Below are positions 10,071-20,262 of a stretch of 64,000 nt of DNA, piece by piece (positions within the stretch are counted from its first letter, which is position 1; each line of letters opens with the position of its first letter). The notes beneath the pieces were generated by a model, which saw only the letters and a program-made list of their open reading frames with translations, was not told the origin of the DNA and did no database searches. The DNA is from Athripsodes cinereus (Eukaryota > Arthropoda > Insecta > Trichoptera > Leptoceridae). The position numbers and the translations under genes are program-made. The stretch covers positions 4,464,001 to 4,528,000 of the forward strand of contig OX388306.1 in NCBI GenBank assembly GCA_947579605.1, in the 5' to 3' direction.

Positions 10071-10641
10071 AGTTTAGAGACGTTTTTGTATTGGCATAAT
10101 AATCCCTAAGATTCAATGTGCTTTTTATGGGTCTTTAAAATATGAATTACATTTAAATACTTGAAAAGTTCATTCACACGCGATGTTCTTTTGTTTCTCT
10201 CACTTTTGTTTTATGGGCGCTATTTTTTAGTGCTAATATTTTTGAAAAGACCCTTATATTTTAACGTTTGTCTTTTTATAAGAAGTAGGTTTTGTCATAA
10301 TATTTTATGAGATTTTTTAAAGGAGGTGTTTGACACCATAATTTTATATTCTAACTTTATTTTTCCCTTAATATTCCACTTTTCTATCTTGCTCATTTAT
10401 CCCGTTTGTAGGTAGATCTTATTAAAATGAACTTCCATAAAAAAACTGGACTCTCGGAGCTTCATTTAGATATTAAAATATTAAATATCTTCTTCAGGTC
10501 ATACAAGCTATTCTCTCTGCGATAAAAAAGGAAATATTGCCTCAAAACAGAGTTTAGTCTAGCCAGGCAGAATATTACATTTATTTTAATCAATGAAAGA
10601 ACATGTGAATTAAGATCAAAAAAAATTGTAGAATTTAATCT
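10071..10641. other. Spacer with possible old retroelement sequence
   Basis: Minus strand near 10455-10490 reads CCTGAAGAAGATATT, then AATATCT and GAAGCTCCGAGAGTCC, which looks repeat-derived but incomplete. Nothing else recognised. Confidence 0.4.
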
Positions 10642-10872
10642 TTATATTTCCAGGAATAAAAAAAAATATGACTCATGTTTCATCGATGATTTGAAGATGT
10701 GAAATGCATAAGAAGTGAAGTTTTTCGAATACTTTCCTTTCACATAACACTCGAAGGCGCTCAGTGCCCAATCAATTTTAAACCATGTACCCACTCCACA
10801 ATAACAAAAGACAAAAATGATAAAAGATACTAAGTAAAACTCTATTCTAATGTTATCTATGGTCGGTCGCAT
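10642..10872 (-). CDS. Hypothetical 76-aa ORF with hydrophobic N-terminus
   Basis: An ATG-led frame whose residues about 11-31 (EFYLVSFIIFVFCYCGVGTWF region) could be a signal peptide or membrane anchor. A more polar part with Lys and Phe follows. Composition is as AT-rich as the surroundings and the start context is poor (T at -3). No homologue is recalled. It may be chance. It is listed because it lies upstream of the exon-like island at 9754-9954 on the same strand. Confidence 0.15.
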   Translation of the reverse strand: MRPTIDNIRIEFYLVSFIIFVFCYCGVGTWFKIDWALSAFECYVKGKYSKNFTSYAFHIFKSSMKHESYFFLFLEI

Positions 10873-11583
10873 TTAACTGCTCACATTTCCGTTACTCTAC
10901 TTCCGTTGTTGCACACTGACCGGAAGCTGTATTTATTACAATTTATGTAACAATTGAAGTATGCTGTGCAACAATGTATCAATCCATATCAAATTAGAAA
11001 ATAGAAGTAAGACAAAACTTTCTCTATCTCTCTCTTAACCATCACTGCAACCGCGCTGTTAAACATCACAGTTTGTGGTTTGAATCATTGTTACATTATG
11101 CTACATATTTATGCAAGAGTACACTTGAAAAATATTGCAACAGTATATGGATACATGATATCATACAAAACCCTGAAAATAATGTTTTTAAGAAACGCGA
11201 TGCTTTTGTTTACAAAATAATAGAACATCGTTCTAGAGAAGGTTTTGAAAATCATTATTATGTGGAATTTGTACCATTTTTATAAACATGAATTATATTT
11301 CTTTATTACTTTGAATGGTGACAAAAAACATTCATTCTAGTATTGGACATCCATACCATCACGCTGCTGCGTGATTCCCATTTAAGCTGAAAAACTGGGC
11401 TATACTTGAGGTTTTCAAGCTCGAAAGTTATTAAATAATTACAAAATAGCGTCCAGTTAATAATCCGTTCGTTTTGAAATTAGCGCACAGTCGCTAACCA
11501 TGTGTGAATTCGACGCGCTGAAGAGTTTACGATCACCGGAATTGGGGAAACGACTGAAAAGAAAGAAGCGAACAATTTTAAAT
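10873..11583. other. Spacer with a 70-codon open frame
   Basis: A plus-strand frame at 11073-11285 opens with TTG just after a pyrimidine-rich stretch ending in CATCACAG. It contains the peptide piece WIHDIIQNPENNVFKK. Without an ATG or donor site I do not call a gene. The rest is AT-rich. Confidence 0.3.
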
Positions 11584-11870
11584 TAAAACAGATCCATGAT
11601 GACGATGATGATGATGATTTTATTTTGACGCCGTTAACTGTCCCTAGACCACCTCAAGGGCGCCGGTGAAGAGTGCAGTTTTCAATTTGCTTCTGAAGCT
11701 GGTGACAGTCTGGTTATCACCGGTAGGCGATTCCACGGTTCAACAACACCAAAAGCCTTCTCATATAATTAAGATATACCGGCTCTATTGGGTTCAGTAA
11801 GTCTATTCACATCCAGTTCCGAAGAGCGCGACGAATTCACACATGATTAGCGAATGTGCGCAAAATTTAA
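11584..11870 (-). pseudogene. LINE (CR1/L2-like) ORF end with ATC-repeat tail
   Basis: The minus strand encodes EKAFGVVEPWNRLP. After a one-position frameshift it encodes QTVTSFRSKLKTALF and a stop after LEVV. The pattern (Phe-rich start, W-N-x-L-P, then SFRSKLK) is the common C-terminus of CR1/L2-type LINE proteins. The 3' side ends in a (ATC)n tail, plus strand GATGATGATGATGAT near 11602. It is truncated and frameshifted. Confidence 0.7.
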
Positions 11871-12199
11871 AACGATTGAATTATTAACTGCTTGGCTTGA
11901 TAGTTCGATAAATATATTTTTCAATACAAAATTAACAATAAGAAAATCTGTTTGAATGTTTTCTCTCCCCTTAAAAAGTAATTTGATTGTGAATTGGATA
12001 TTTATAAAAGAAATTGAGTTGATAAATAAAATATTTATTCTTCACAAAGTAAATCGTCACAAATCCTGCTTGTTGATATTTGTATATCAATTCTAAAAGA
12101 AAAATTAGTTTTTTTTTCGACATAAACATATTCTTACGCAGATAATACAGTTATACTTAATCTTTATTACGTACTTGGATTCCGCAAATATAGCCGCTT
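11871..12199. other. AT-rich spacer
   Basis: Nothing recognised. Confidence 0.5.
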
Positions 12200-12201
12200 T
12201 A

Positions 12202-13155
12202 ACACCCGAATTCATAGTCGTTTACTTGAGTAATACTTGGCCGAGGAGCACTCAAGTAAAAAAACGATACTCAAGATGTGGATGCATTCTATAGACAAAC
12301 ACTGCTCCTTTACTTCGCTAAGTTAACGTTTGAGTCGTGGGGAAAATATTATTGTGGCGAAAAGTATTACCACTAAACAAAATGTATTTTTAATTATGTT
12401 TTAAAGCATAAAAAACACGGTTAAACTCTATATTTTTGTGTTATTCTTCGATTAGTACTTTCTAAATATTGTTTTGTAACATTTTATAGTAAATTTAAAC
12501 ATAAAATGATAGTTAAATGTACAACCTCACACTATTGTTATTTTTATGTATAGAAAAAGAAGTATACATCACTACGCCTGCCATTTAACATAACCTCAAA
12601 AATCACAAACGACAAACCGTCGTCGTTCCCCGTACTTAGGTTTATTGTTCTATGGTTCCCTGTCGTCGGTCCCGTTGTCTTGTTTTGTTTTGCGTTTCAG
12701 ATTATAATATAAGAAATTTGTTTAAAATAAATTATGGATTTATTCATAATTAGCAAACTAATCATTAATTATTAAAAAGATTTGTGCCTAATAACTGGAC
12801 AAAATGTAACATTTGCATTGTTATCTGACATGACGATCATTGTTATGTTAAAAATTTATAAATAATGTAAGTATTTATTACTTATTAAGCTAATAATTTT
12901 ATTTATAAATAGTATCGTTGCACACTATATACCTTATTAAATGTAAATTACTAGAAAAAGGCAAAATAAAATACATCAAACGGCGTTTGATATTAATTCT
13001 AAGTAACACTCTAGTCGTGTCCGTCGACGATTTGGGGTTCACAGGTACTTGAGTACTACTTGGCTAAGTTTTATATGACTTTGAAATGAAAACTGCTACT
13101 TGGCTAGCACTCAAGTATCAAGGAATACTCTAGTCACGACTATGAATTCGGGTGT
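12202..13155. mobile_element. MITE with 20-bp perfect TIRs and TA duplication
   Basis: Left end ACACCCGAATTCATAGTCGT and right end ACGACTATGAATTCGGGTGT are exact inverted repeats. TA flanks both sides (12200-12201 and 13156-13157). Subterminal hairpins built from TTACTTGAGT / ACTCAAGTAA occur at the left end, with related ACTTGAGT / ACTCAAGT pairs at the right. A TA target and no coding frame suggest a non-autonomous Tc1/mariner-type element, though these termini are not ones I know. Confidence 0.75.
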
Positions 13156-13255
13156 TAGTCTCCGATAAAAAATCGGTATCCTGCTAAAGTTGATATTTTA
13201 AACCGACTGTTATAAGTCGAAGATCATGTTTTATTAATTATAAATAAAACACTAC

Positions 13256-13296
13256 GAGTGGAAATACTATATACCTACTATTAAGTATTTCCACTC
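13256..13296. repeat. 13-bp perfect hairpin
   Basis: GAGTGGAAATACT at 13256-13268 pairs with AGTATTTCCACTC at 13284-13296 across a 15-nt loop. Probably the remains of a small fold-back element. Confidence 0.5.
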
Positions 13297-13337
13297 TGAC
13301 TTTATTGGTCGCAAGCCAATAATTAAGAAATAGTTTA

Positions 13338-13745
13338 AAGTATCCTGCTCTTTTCTGTAAGTTTTACAGTGTCCTGTAAAAGGCGAATATTCGTAAAACA
13401 TCCCTTGTAATTTTTTTTAAAGATGCATCTGGGTTTTTATTACAAACCCAAATACAACCTTATACACCTTTCACAGTAAGTTCAAAAGCTTTTATCGTGA
13501 AAGAAGAGTTTTCCGGCATCTGGGATTTAACCGCGCACCCCATGTTCACGAGGCCGAGACTCTAGCGCCAGACTATCGACGAACTCGACATTTACGAGTA
13601 ATATCTTTAACTCAGTAATGAGGTATGTCTTTCATCGTGAAGCGCGAAGAGAATGATATTTATGTTTTTAACTTATAATTTATCCGCTCACTACCCCACT
13701 TATGGAAAATACCGTGATATATATAGAAATACTCAAAATATCTGT
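13338..13745 (-). repeat. Family B repeat interrupted by SINE-1
   Basis: The minus-orientation end pieces TTTCTGTAAGTTTTACAGTG and CCTGTAAAAGGCGAA lie left of the SINE. AATGAGGTATGTCTTTCATC and TACCCCACTTATGGAAAAT lie right of it. Together they make one family B copy split by the SINE-1 insertion at 13411-13587. Confidence 0.6.
13411..13587 (-). mobile_element. SINE-1 copy a
   Basis: Minus orientation: poly(T) at the left is the 3' tail, then the AAACCCA-type hairpin, then the tRNA-like head at the right (GAGGCCGAGACTCTAG). The B box is mutated (GGATTTAACCGC on the plus strand). It is the most diverged copy here. Confidence 0.75.
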
Positions 13746-13850
13746 CTATATATATTGGTACAAAATAAATAGCTGATAAATACAAAATTTTCTACAGAAT
13801 ACAATATAAATCCGTACAATCCGTTATGCGTCTATGGTACCCCGATACTG

Positions 13851-14591
13851 AGGCCTGAGTCAACAACACACTTTCGTGTCACGTTCCCGCTCCGTAATGG
13901 GGTGTTCACATTTGGCGAATATCGCCAGCCGAATTTCAAAATATAACGCCAGGCGAAAAAACAAAATTCGCCGTACGCCCATTGATCGTCACACCTGTTC
14001 ACACAAGTCCACCGATATAGAAACGATCTGTCAGATGCGCTTTGATTTTGACACTGTTTTCAAAATGGCGTCGAGATGGAGATCGCGAAGTGTTTATTTT
14101 TAGTCGAAAATGTTATAGTAGAGGTTATAAGGCGCCTTTTAATTAAGGAAACAAACGCCACAAACCAACAAAAAAAATAACAGCTGTCACGAAGCGGGAA
14201 ACATTATAAAATTTATAGGTTATAAAGCTTTTACCATAGATATAAATGCCGCGCATATCTGCGCATGTGCAAATCGTTCAATCGGCCGAGAAAGTTGGAA
14301 GGTGGTCAACTCGAGACGATATCGTTTCTACTGGTTTTTATCGTTTCAGACTAGCTGTCATTTTGTTCACACGGTTCAAATGGCTGGCGATATTTTGGTG
14401 CCCTAGCGATATTCGCCAAAGTGAGAACACCACATTAGCGTTCGGGTGCAGACGATGTTGCAAGCAAGTGTCAATTTCGTTGCTAAAATACACAATAGTT
14501 ACGAAAATTAACACTTTGGCGCACCATCGTCTGCACTCGAACGCTAGCGGAGCGGGAACGTGACGCGATAGTGTGTTGTTGACTCAGGCCT
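13851..14591. mobile_element. Fold-back MITE carrying a second MITE
   Basis: The termini AGGCCTGAGTCAACAACACA and TGTGTTGTTGACTCAGGCCT are inverted, and similarity continues to about 44 bp with two mismatches. CTG flanks both ends (13848-13850 and 14592-14594). When the inner element (about 13897-14435) is ignored, the two halves pair almost throughout, with arms meeting near 14490. The original element was therefore a near-perfect palindrome of about 200 bp. No transposase. Confidence 0.7.
13897..14435. mobile_element. Inner MITE, PIF/Harbinger-like
   Basis: The ends TAATGGGGTGTTCACATTTG and the reverse of TTCGCCAAAGTGAGAACACC form an imperfect inverted repeat, followed inside by GGCGAATATCGC on both sides. 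The outermost TAA / TTA could be a TWA target duplication with one change. It interrupts the left arm of the surrounding palindrome. The 75- and 105-codon frames over it are incidental. Confidence 0.55.
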
Positions 14592-14749
14592 CTGGTGTTT
14601 ACTGATATTACGCACCACGTGCATTGTTTTACAAATAAATAAATATCATATTATTCTATGGTGCTTGGTGAGCATTATGATCGGGGTGTTTCTCGCATTA
14701 TGCTCGGTGAGTGTGTAATGTTTTTTCTTGTTTTTTTTTAATGCTTTTT

Positions 14750-14835
14750 ATATTGTTAACATGTATCGGCGAAAAGGCTTTCTAACTGTCATGCCGATAT
14801 ATGGTTATTATATCTATAAATAAATAAATAAATAT
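14750..14835 (-). repeat. LINE 3'-end fragment
   Basis: GTTAACATGTATCGGCGAAAAGGCTTT, cited here only by its parts ACATGT and AAAGGCTT, is followed by an (ATAA)n run. It resembles other tails near 43252 and 54245 that pair a CGGCGTGAGCC-type motif with an A/T-rich repeat. Confidence 0.35.
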
Positions 14836-15437
14836 GCGATATTTTTTTCAAAACATATCCCTAATCTTCCACAAAAATACATTTTCAAATATTTTAGTAT
14901 AAAACTATGTAAAAATCAAATAAAATACTGTGCTTGCTATTTTAAAAGTCTCTTATTATTAAGTTTGCTTTCTAGTTACTGTAATTCACAGAACGACATT
15001 ACATAGTTGTAACAAGATATAAATACTTAGACAAAAGTAGTACTTAACATCACCATGGAGATCAATTCTTAGTAATTATATGTTCTTTATTGGCTTAATT
15101 GAAATAATATTTGCTCCATATTATCTCGAATTTCAGCCAATGTTCTCTTGAATACAAAAATTAAATGATATTATATTGAACGAAGGATTACCACACATTA
15201 ATGTACCCAACACGAAGTATTTTGTTTTTCATCTTATGTTAAACTGAATTTTCGACACCTACGTACTACTACTACTACTACTTTCCAAGTCAATAAAATT
15301 CTCTCTTTCTCTATTCCGTCAGTGATAAAAATCATTTTTAAACATTTGCATAGGTGTCCCGGTATAAAATCGGTTTTTCACGCTATAGAGAAATAGTTTG
15401 GTATGTAACTTATAAAAAAAAGTACAATGATTAAATA
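14836..15437. other. AT-rich spacer
   Basis: Contains a short (CTA)n run near 15266. Nothing else recognised. Confidence 0.5.
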
Positions 15438-15625
15438 TCTGATGTCTTTATTTTTTGTAAGCACAGTTTGGACAGTTTGCATGTTTCTTACATGCAGCTG
15501 ATCTGCTGGCTACCCCACTTGTGGGATGTGCCGTGATGGTATAATAGTAAAAAAAAAAAAAAAATTGTAAGCACAGAGAAGACGATTTGCATGTTAATAA
15601 CGTGCAACTGATCCGCTTGCTCTTT
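15438..15625 (-). repeat. Family B repeat with partial duplication
   Basis: Minus-orientation B sequence (GGACAGTTTGCATGTTTCTT, then GGCTACCCCACTTGTGGGAT) runs to an A-run at 15550. A second B piece (AAGACGATTTGCATGTTAAT, GTGCAACTGATCCGCTTG) then abuts the ribozyme. The repeat is duplicated or recombined here. Confidence 0.6.
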
Positions 15626-15638
15626 TAAAGTGATAAAA

Positions 15639-15709
15639 GTGATCTTTTCGCCAGCCTGATGATGAGAGCGGAAGCTCTTGAAAGCCGGCTCGCGTTCAAT
15701 AAAAGTCAC
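15639..15709 (+). ncRNA. Hammerhead-type ribozyme (type I fold)
   Basis: CTGATGA at 15656-15662 is followed by a 6-bp stem II (GAGAGC 15664-15669 with GCTCTT 15674-15679, loop GGAA), then GAAA at 15680-15683. A minimal stem III comes next (GCCGGC 15684-15689), then UC at 15690-15691, which places cleavage between 15691 and 15692. Stem I has two proximal pairs (15654-15655 with 15692-15693), an internal loop, and nine distal pairs (15639-15648 with 15701-15709, one bulged T). All invariant core bases are present. One extra T lies between A9 and stem II, and it is also present in the copy at 39.5 kb. Minimal type I hammerheads are known from Penelope-like retroelements. I see no such ORF here. 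Confidence 0.65.
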
Positions 15710-15712
15710 CGT

Positions 15713-16233
15713 GGATATACTACAAATAAGTGTTTTATTTTAATTAATTCAACATGAATTTCCACCAAGTACCGTCGGTTGAAAATATCAACTTTAAACT
15801 ATAATTTAATACATAATGTACCATTATTTGCAATCAATTTTTTTTTTATTATTACAATGTTTGCAATAAAAATAAAACAAATTAAATTAAAAACGGCAAT
15901 ATTTACAACAACAAAAAATCGACGAAATGATATTTTTAATTTAAATTAAACAAAAAATTCTAAAACAAAAAGCAAAAAAGATAAAATAGAAAATGCTTTT
16001 GCTCAAATAAACAGAAAGTGTTCCCGTCCATATTGAGAATATCCTTTCTCATTTATCCAGAACAATAATATCATTATTCACGTTCTAAGAAGGTATAATA
16101 AGTAACTCTTCAATCAAATTCACAAACTCTCACCATATCAATTTATAATTAAATCCCCGCTTATATTTAAGGCTTCATATTACTGGGTATAATATTAATT
16201 GCATCAATTTTCAAAACTCCCATCGTGTAAGTG
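15713..16233. other. AT-rich spacer
   Basis: Nothing recognised. Confidence 0.5.
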
Positions 16234-16236
16234 TTA

Positions 16237-17207
16237 GGGCCGTATTCAGAAAAGAAAGATTATCGCTCAACTTTCATTATGAAAAAAAGTATATATTTTG
16301 CTTAGAAATATACTTAAAAATATTTTTGAAGCGGTAAATATGCTCTTCCAAAAATAAATCTCATATGAAAAGACCTTGTTGGTAAGCATTGTTTCGTTTT
16401 TTTTTTTTTATTTCAACAATGTTGTACTTTTTTTCTATTAATTTGTGATTTAGACAATAAACGTTTTCATTTCTCTTATAATAATAATCATAAGTCACAC
16501 ATTCATAGATTTGACGTTTAAATATTAGTTCCTATCTATTCTTCACTGTATCGGTGTTTAGGTAGTAGATTTACATATAAATAAATAATAATGATATACG
16601 AATATTGTTGTATTTTCAAAATCAGATTGACAATGTCCTTATAAAACGAAAGATGTTCTCTCGTCGAATACATCAATAGTAGAATAAAACACTTGTTTTA
16701 TTTATTCGCTATCTATTCTCTTCTTGCAAGTGCTCTCTTAATTTAAATTTAGGTTAGGTATGTTTTGTGTTGGTTTTCAATTGGTAAAATCGTATAATTG
16801 AATACATTGACGTTTATTTTTATTGTAGGTTTAATAATAAAAAAAACACACTATAGAGGTATCTGTCGACTTCCTAGGTCGTAAACAATGCCTTTGAGAA
16901 GAAAAATAATGTGACTGATAATTTCCTAGAAAGCCGAAAGTAGACTCTCTCATTTTTTTTGTAATCTTATATAGAAGGAAATGATTGTTTTAGTTTAGTT
17001 TACTTTGTAAATCTTAAGGTTTAATTGCAGAACGTCCACCTTATAAAAAATCCCAATTGATATAATATTATTATGATGAAACCGTAAATATCGCTATACA
17101 CAATAAAAAACTATACAAATCATTTTACTTATTGTAAAAATCATATTTCTTAAAAGTTAAGCGATCTAATAGTCACATTTAGCCACATGCTTTTCTCTGA
17201 ATACGGG
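16237..17207. mobile_element. PIF/Harbinger-like MITE with TTA duplication
   Basis: Left end GGGCCGTATTCAGAAAAG and right end TTTTCTCTGAATACGGG are imperfect inverted repeats. TTA flanks both sides (16234-16236 and 17208-17210). Subterminal ATCGCTCAACTTT and AAAAGTTAAGCGAT are also inverted. The 971-bp element has no transposase. A family F repeat (16541-16712) is nested within. Confidence 0.65.
16541..16712 (+). repeat. Family F repeat
   Basis: CACTGTATCGGTGTTTAGGT, then GACAATGTCCTTATAAAACG and AGTAGAATAAAACACTTGTT match the copy at 21456-21570. Confidence 0.55.
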
Positions 17208-17566
17208 TTATGGTACCTATGTAAATCTGTCTTCCAACATTATCTCTATACTATATCTCCAACTAAGTTCTATACATACTTCATATTTACAACTTACAAT
17301 ACCCAACTTACGTACCTACGTATCTATGGTAATATATATAGGACATCATATTATAATAGTTCATAATATAGTGTTATAGTATATAGAACATTATAATATT
17401 ATGTGGTTCTTGAAAATGTATCATATTGTAAGAGAAGTAAGTTTGCGAGAATCGATATAACATGTTGAGAACATAATCTTTTAGGAGTCTGCGGGAAAAG
17501 TGAGATTATCAAACTAGCTCGTTTGTTTGATATTTCAAAACTAACTTTTGTTGAACTATTTACAAA

Positions 17567-17910
17567 ACATGCATAGACATTTCAAACATATAGAGCTAGT
17601 CCCAAATTTAGATATTAATCTTGTATTATGGGTACTAACGCGACGATACACATAATTATCTTCTTCTTCTTCTTATGGCCTTAAACCCGTACTTCCAGCT
17701 CACTCAACCATCGTACGGCTGCCTCCGAGGCGTCGTGTATTTCTCTCAGTCCCCCGTCAAAGGAATAAAGGGGGCACTGCTCCACGATGTGGTAATTTAA
17801 TTATATAATTATATACAATGCACTAAAGACATATGCATGTAACACCAAGACCAAGGACAATTTGTTAAAGGTCATTCTTCTTTTTGCCTTGGCCGGGAAT
17901 CGAACCCGTT
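17567..17910 (-). mobile_element. SINE-2 copy split by a LINE fragment
   Basis: Minus orientation. The body (AGAGCTAGTCCCAAATTTAG, CTTGTATTATGGGTACTAAC) precedes the insertion. CAATGCACTAAAGACATATG and the tRNA-like head with a consensus B box (plus strand GGGAATCGAACCCG, near 17900) follow it. The interruption lies at about 17661-17804. Confidence 0.8.
17661..17804 (-). pseudogene. LINE C-terminus inserted in SINE-2
   Basis: The minus strand from 17791 reads HIVEQCPLYSFDGGLREIHD, continues open through an A-A-V-R-W-L segment and stops at TAA (17683-17681). A (GAA)n tail follows. The H-x-x-x-x-C-P start is the end of the zinc-knuckle-like motif found after the reverse transcriptase in R1/Jockey-type LINEs. 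The frame is undamaged, so the insertion is fairly recent. ATAATTAT on both sides is the probable target duplication. Confidence 0.75.
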
Positions 17911-18430
17911 ATAATAAATAAATATTTACAGATAATTCTTAATAATAAAAAATAAAAAGAATATTAAAAGAGCTGCATTCATTATTCATTAGTTTATAAA
18001 TTTCCAATGTTAAATAAAGTTGTGATGTTGTTTTGATTACACTTGTAAAAAAAAATATCTATCAAAAGAAAAAATATTGATAAAGTAACGAAATATTTCT
18101 CAAGTAACTGCAGACCAACAGAATGCAATAAACATACATACATAGGGCGACAGTTGTTTTATTAATCGATCAAAAATCCTTGGTGAAAGTTCATTATAAT
18201 AAGAAATTGTAATGAAACAAAGAATATAGAAATTTCACTGATAATTTGCGTGCTGGCTTTCGAAAATTCAATCATCTATTTATTAATCAGATTTTTCTTA
18301 CTTTTGCCAATAATCAAGTAGTGTAACCCACAATATTTGTTGGATACGGCTCTGGTGTAAAATACACTCCTAACATTATGAACTTTCAATGCCATATTGG
18401 AACAAGCCACCTTTTGATATTAAATAAATC
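17911..18430. other. AT-rich spacer
   Basis: Nothing recognised. Confidence 0.5.
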
Positions 18431-18598
18431 TTTTTTTTTTAATAAAAAAGTAAATTTGGGTTTAATTATAAACCCAAATACAACTAACAGTAAGCTAATA
18501 GCTTGTGTCGTGAAAGGGGAGTTTGCCGGCACCTGGAATCGAACCACGGACCCCCTGTTCACGAGGCCGAGACTCTACCTTGAGGTTACCGACGAACT
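18431..18598 (-). mobile_element. SINE-1 copy b
   Basis: Poly(T) at 18431, a TTTGGGTTT / AAACCCAAA hairpin, then GCCGGCACCTGGAATCGAAC and CACGAGGCCGAGACTCTACC, the reverse of the tRNA-like head. A short stretch between tail and body is missing compared with other copies. The 74-codon frame over it is incidental. Confidence 0.85.
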
Positions 18599-19035
18599 TT
18601 AAAATTAAAACTAAAATAATGGTCACAAAAAAAACATAAAAGTTAAACCACATTTTAATTCCTCATTACAGCATTATCTCCTAAAGAAGTAGTCTGGGGT
18701 TACACTACTTTTGCACTGATAGCCTCAACTTTCAAATGACATTTATTTATTTATTTAATTTAATATAGAACACAACAGATGAAAGACATGTAACATGTAT
18801 TTGAACGTACAAATATATATAAGCAAAAATAACATTCCAACTGTCTTACATTCAAACAGTGCACACTTCAGCAATAACATACAAAATAAACACAGAAAAA
18901 GTCACAATCCCACACACACAATACAACCCATTCATACAAATACATTCACACTTACAAAATGTATGTAAACTTTTAACAAAAAAATATATATTATAAAAAC
19001 AAAAAATACATTAACACACACTACATTTCCTGAAG
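18599..19035. other. AC-rich spacer, possible LINE tail
   Basis: The TTTATTTATTTATTTAAT run near 18740 followed by a CA-rich stretch resembles an antisense retroelement tail. No clear family. Confidence 0.35.
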
Positions 19036-19497
19036 GGTCGTTCACATACGTTCACTTTCAGTGATCACTCCGGATGATCCTCCAAGATGAACAGGTGTGA
19101 ACAGGCGTTTCATCGCTAGTGATCACTAACGATGACGGAGGAAAGAGATTACCACTCGTCATAATTTTGATGAAAGGTCCTTTCACTGAAACGACCATAA
19201 ACAAGTTTCATCTCATTATTTGTTTTATTCTCTATGAATTTGTATTGAATGTCAGAATCATGTACAAAATTATTATGTAGTCGAGAGCTATATTAATTTA
19301 TTTTAAGTGTTATTTTTCATTTTTGAATTTGTTTAATTATTTTTATACAAAAATACGTCAAACTACATACAACATGAGTGAGAAAGTAGACATGGCAGTG
19401 AAAGCATAGGATGAACAAATGTGAACAGACGTGTTCACTTTCGATGAACAGGTTTAACCCTGACACTCTGGATGATCATCCAAAGTGAAGCAATGTG
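19036..19497. mobile_element. Possible MITE with imperfect TIRs
   Basis: AAGGGTCGTTCACATACGTT at the left and the complement of GAAGCAATGTGAATGCTACTT at the right share an inverted GTTCACAT / ATGTGAAT pattern. The subterminal GGATGATC / GATGATCATCC pieces also pair. Repeated GTGAACA / TGTTCAC words fill the interior. No clear target duplication. Confidence 0.4.
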
Positions 19498-20023
19498 AAT
19501 GCTACTTAACAAATACTTTTCTCTTCTTTTTTATTCCGCTTTCACATTCGCCCTTATTCAATGATAGCCTTCATTTGTATTATCAACAACTCCGTAGAGT
19601 TGTTTCACTTTTCCATGAAATAGTTTCCTTCAGAAAGCTTAACTATCTATCCATCTAAATACCGTTTTCTATGTACATCTTGTACCTACCATCAATATTA
19701 ATCTTTTAACAATAGAGACACGGGTGGTGTCTAAAATACCTGTACTTATCGTTGAGACTTCACTGCTTCTATGTGATTCAAAACCCGCTTTATTCTCATA
19801 GATACCGAGTATATAAAAGGTAATAGCTTAGTTGATTCAAACACTTCACACAGTATGAACATGAAAATATTGTTTAGAATATACAAACATACACTGATAA
19901 TGTAAATACAATACTATTATAACAAGTAGATAAAAATAATAATATGCATGTTTATGGTAATAAATAATTCTTTTATGTACTTTCAAAAAAATAAGTCGTA
20001 GATTTTTTTTAAATTCTGAATGA
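19498..20023. other. Spacer
   Basis: Nothing recognised. Confidence 0.5.
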
Positions 20024-20262
20024 CAAAGAGGATACATATACTTGTCTGAAAAAAAAGGTGTGAGAAAGCGCGGGCGTCCGAGAACCACTTGGCTTGATCA
20101 CGTGGATCAAATTCTTAACCGAATGCCGTGTGTTGAGTAAGAAGAACCGAAGTGCGTGCATGAGAAATTGCATGAATGTGGAGGAAGCGAAGTAAATGTG
20201 CAAAAGCGTTCCGTTCTTTCTGCCTACCCCACTTGGAACACGGCGTGAGGGAATAGTAGTAT
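20024..20262 (+). pseudogene. LINE ORF C-terminal remnant
   Basis: The plus strand encodes VRKRGRPRTTWLDHVDQIL and then degrades with in-frame stops. It ends at CTACCCCACTTGGAACACGG, the end of this LINE family. Only the last ~240 bp of the element remain. Confidence 0.7.

Noticed and set aside
10455..10490. CTGAAGA with a strong AGATATT/AATATCT stem on the minus strand
   Set aside because: The stem is followed by AAATGAAGC instead of GAAA, and no cleavage-site arrangement can be drawn.
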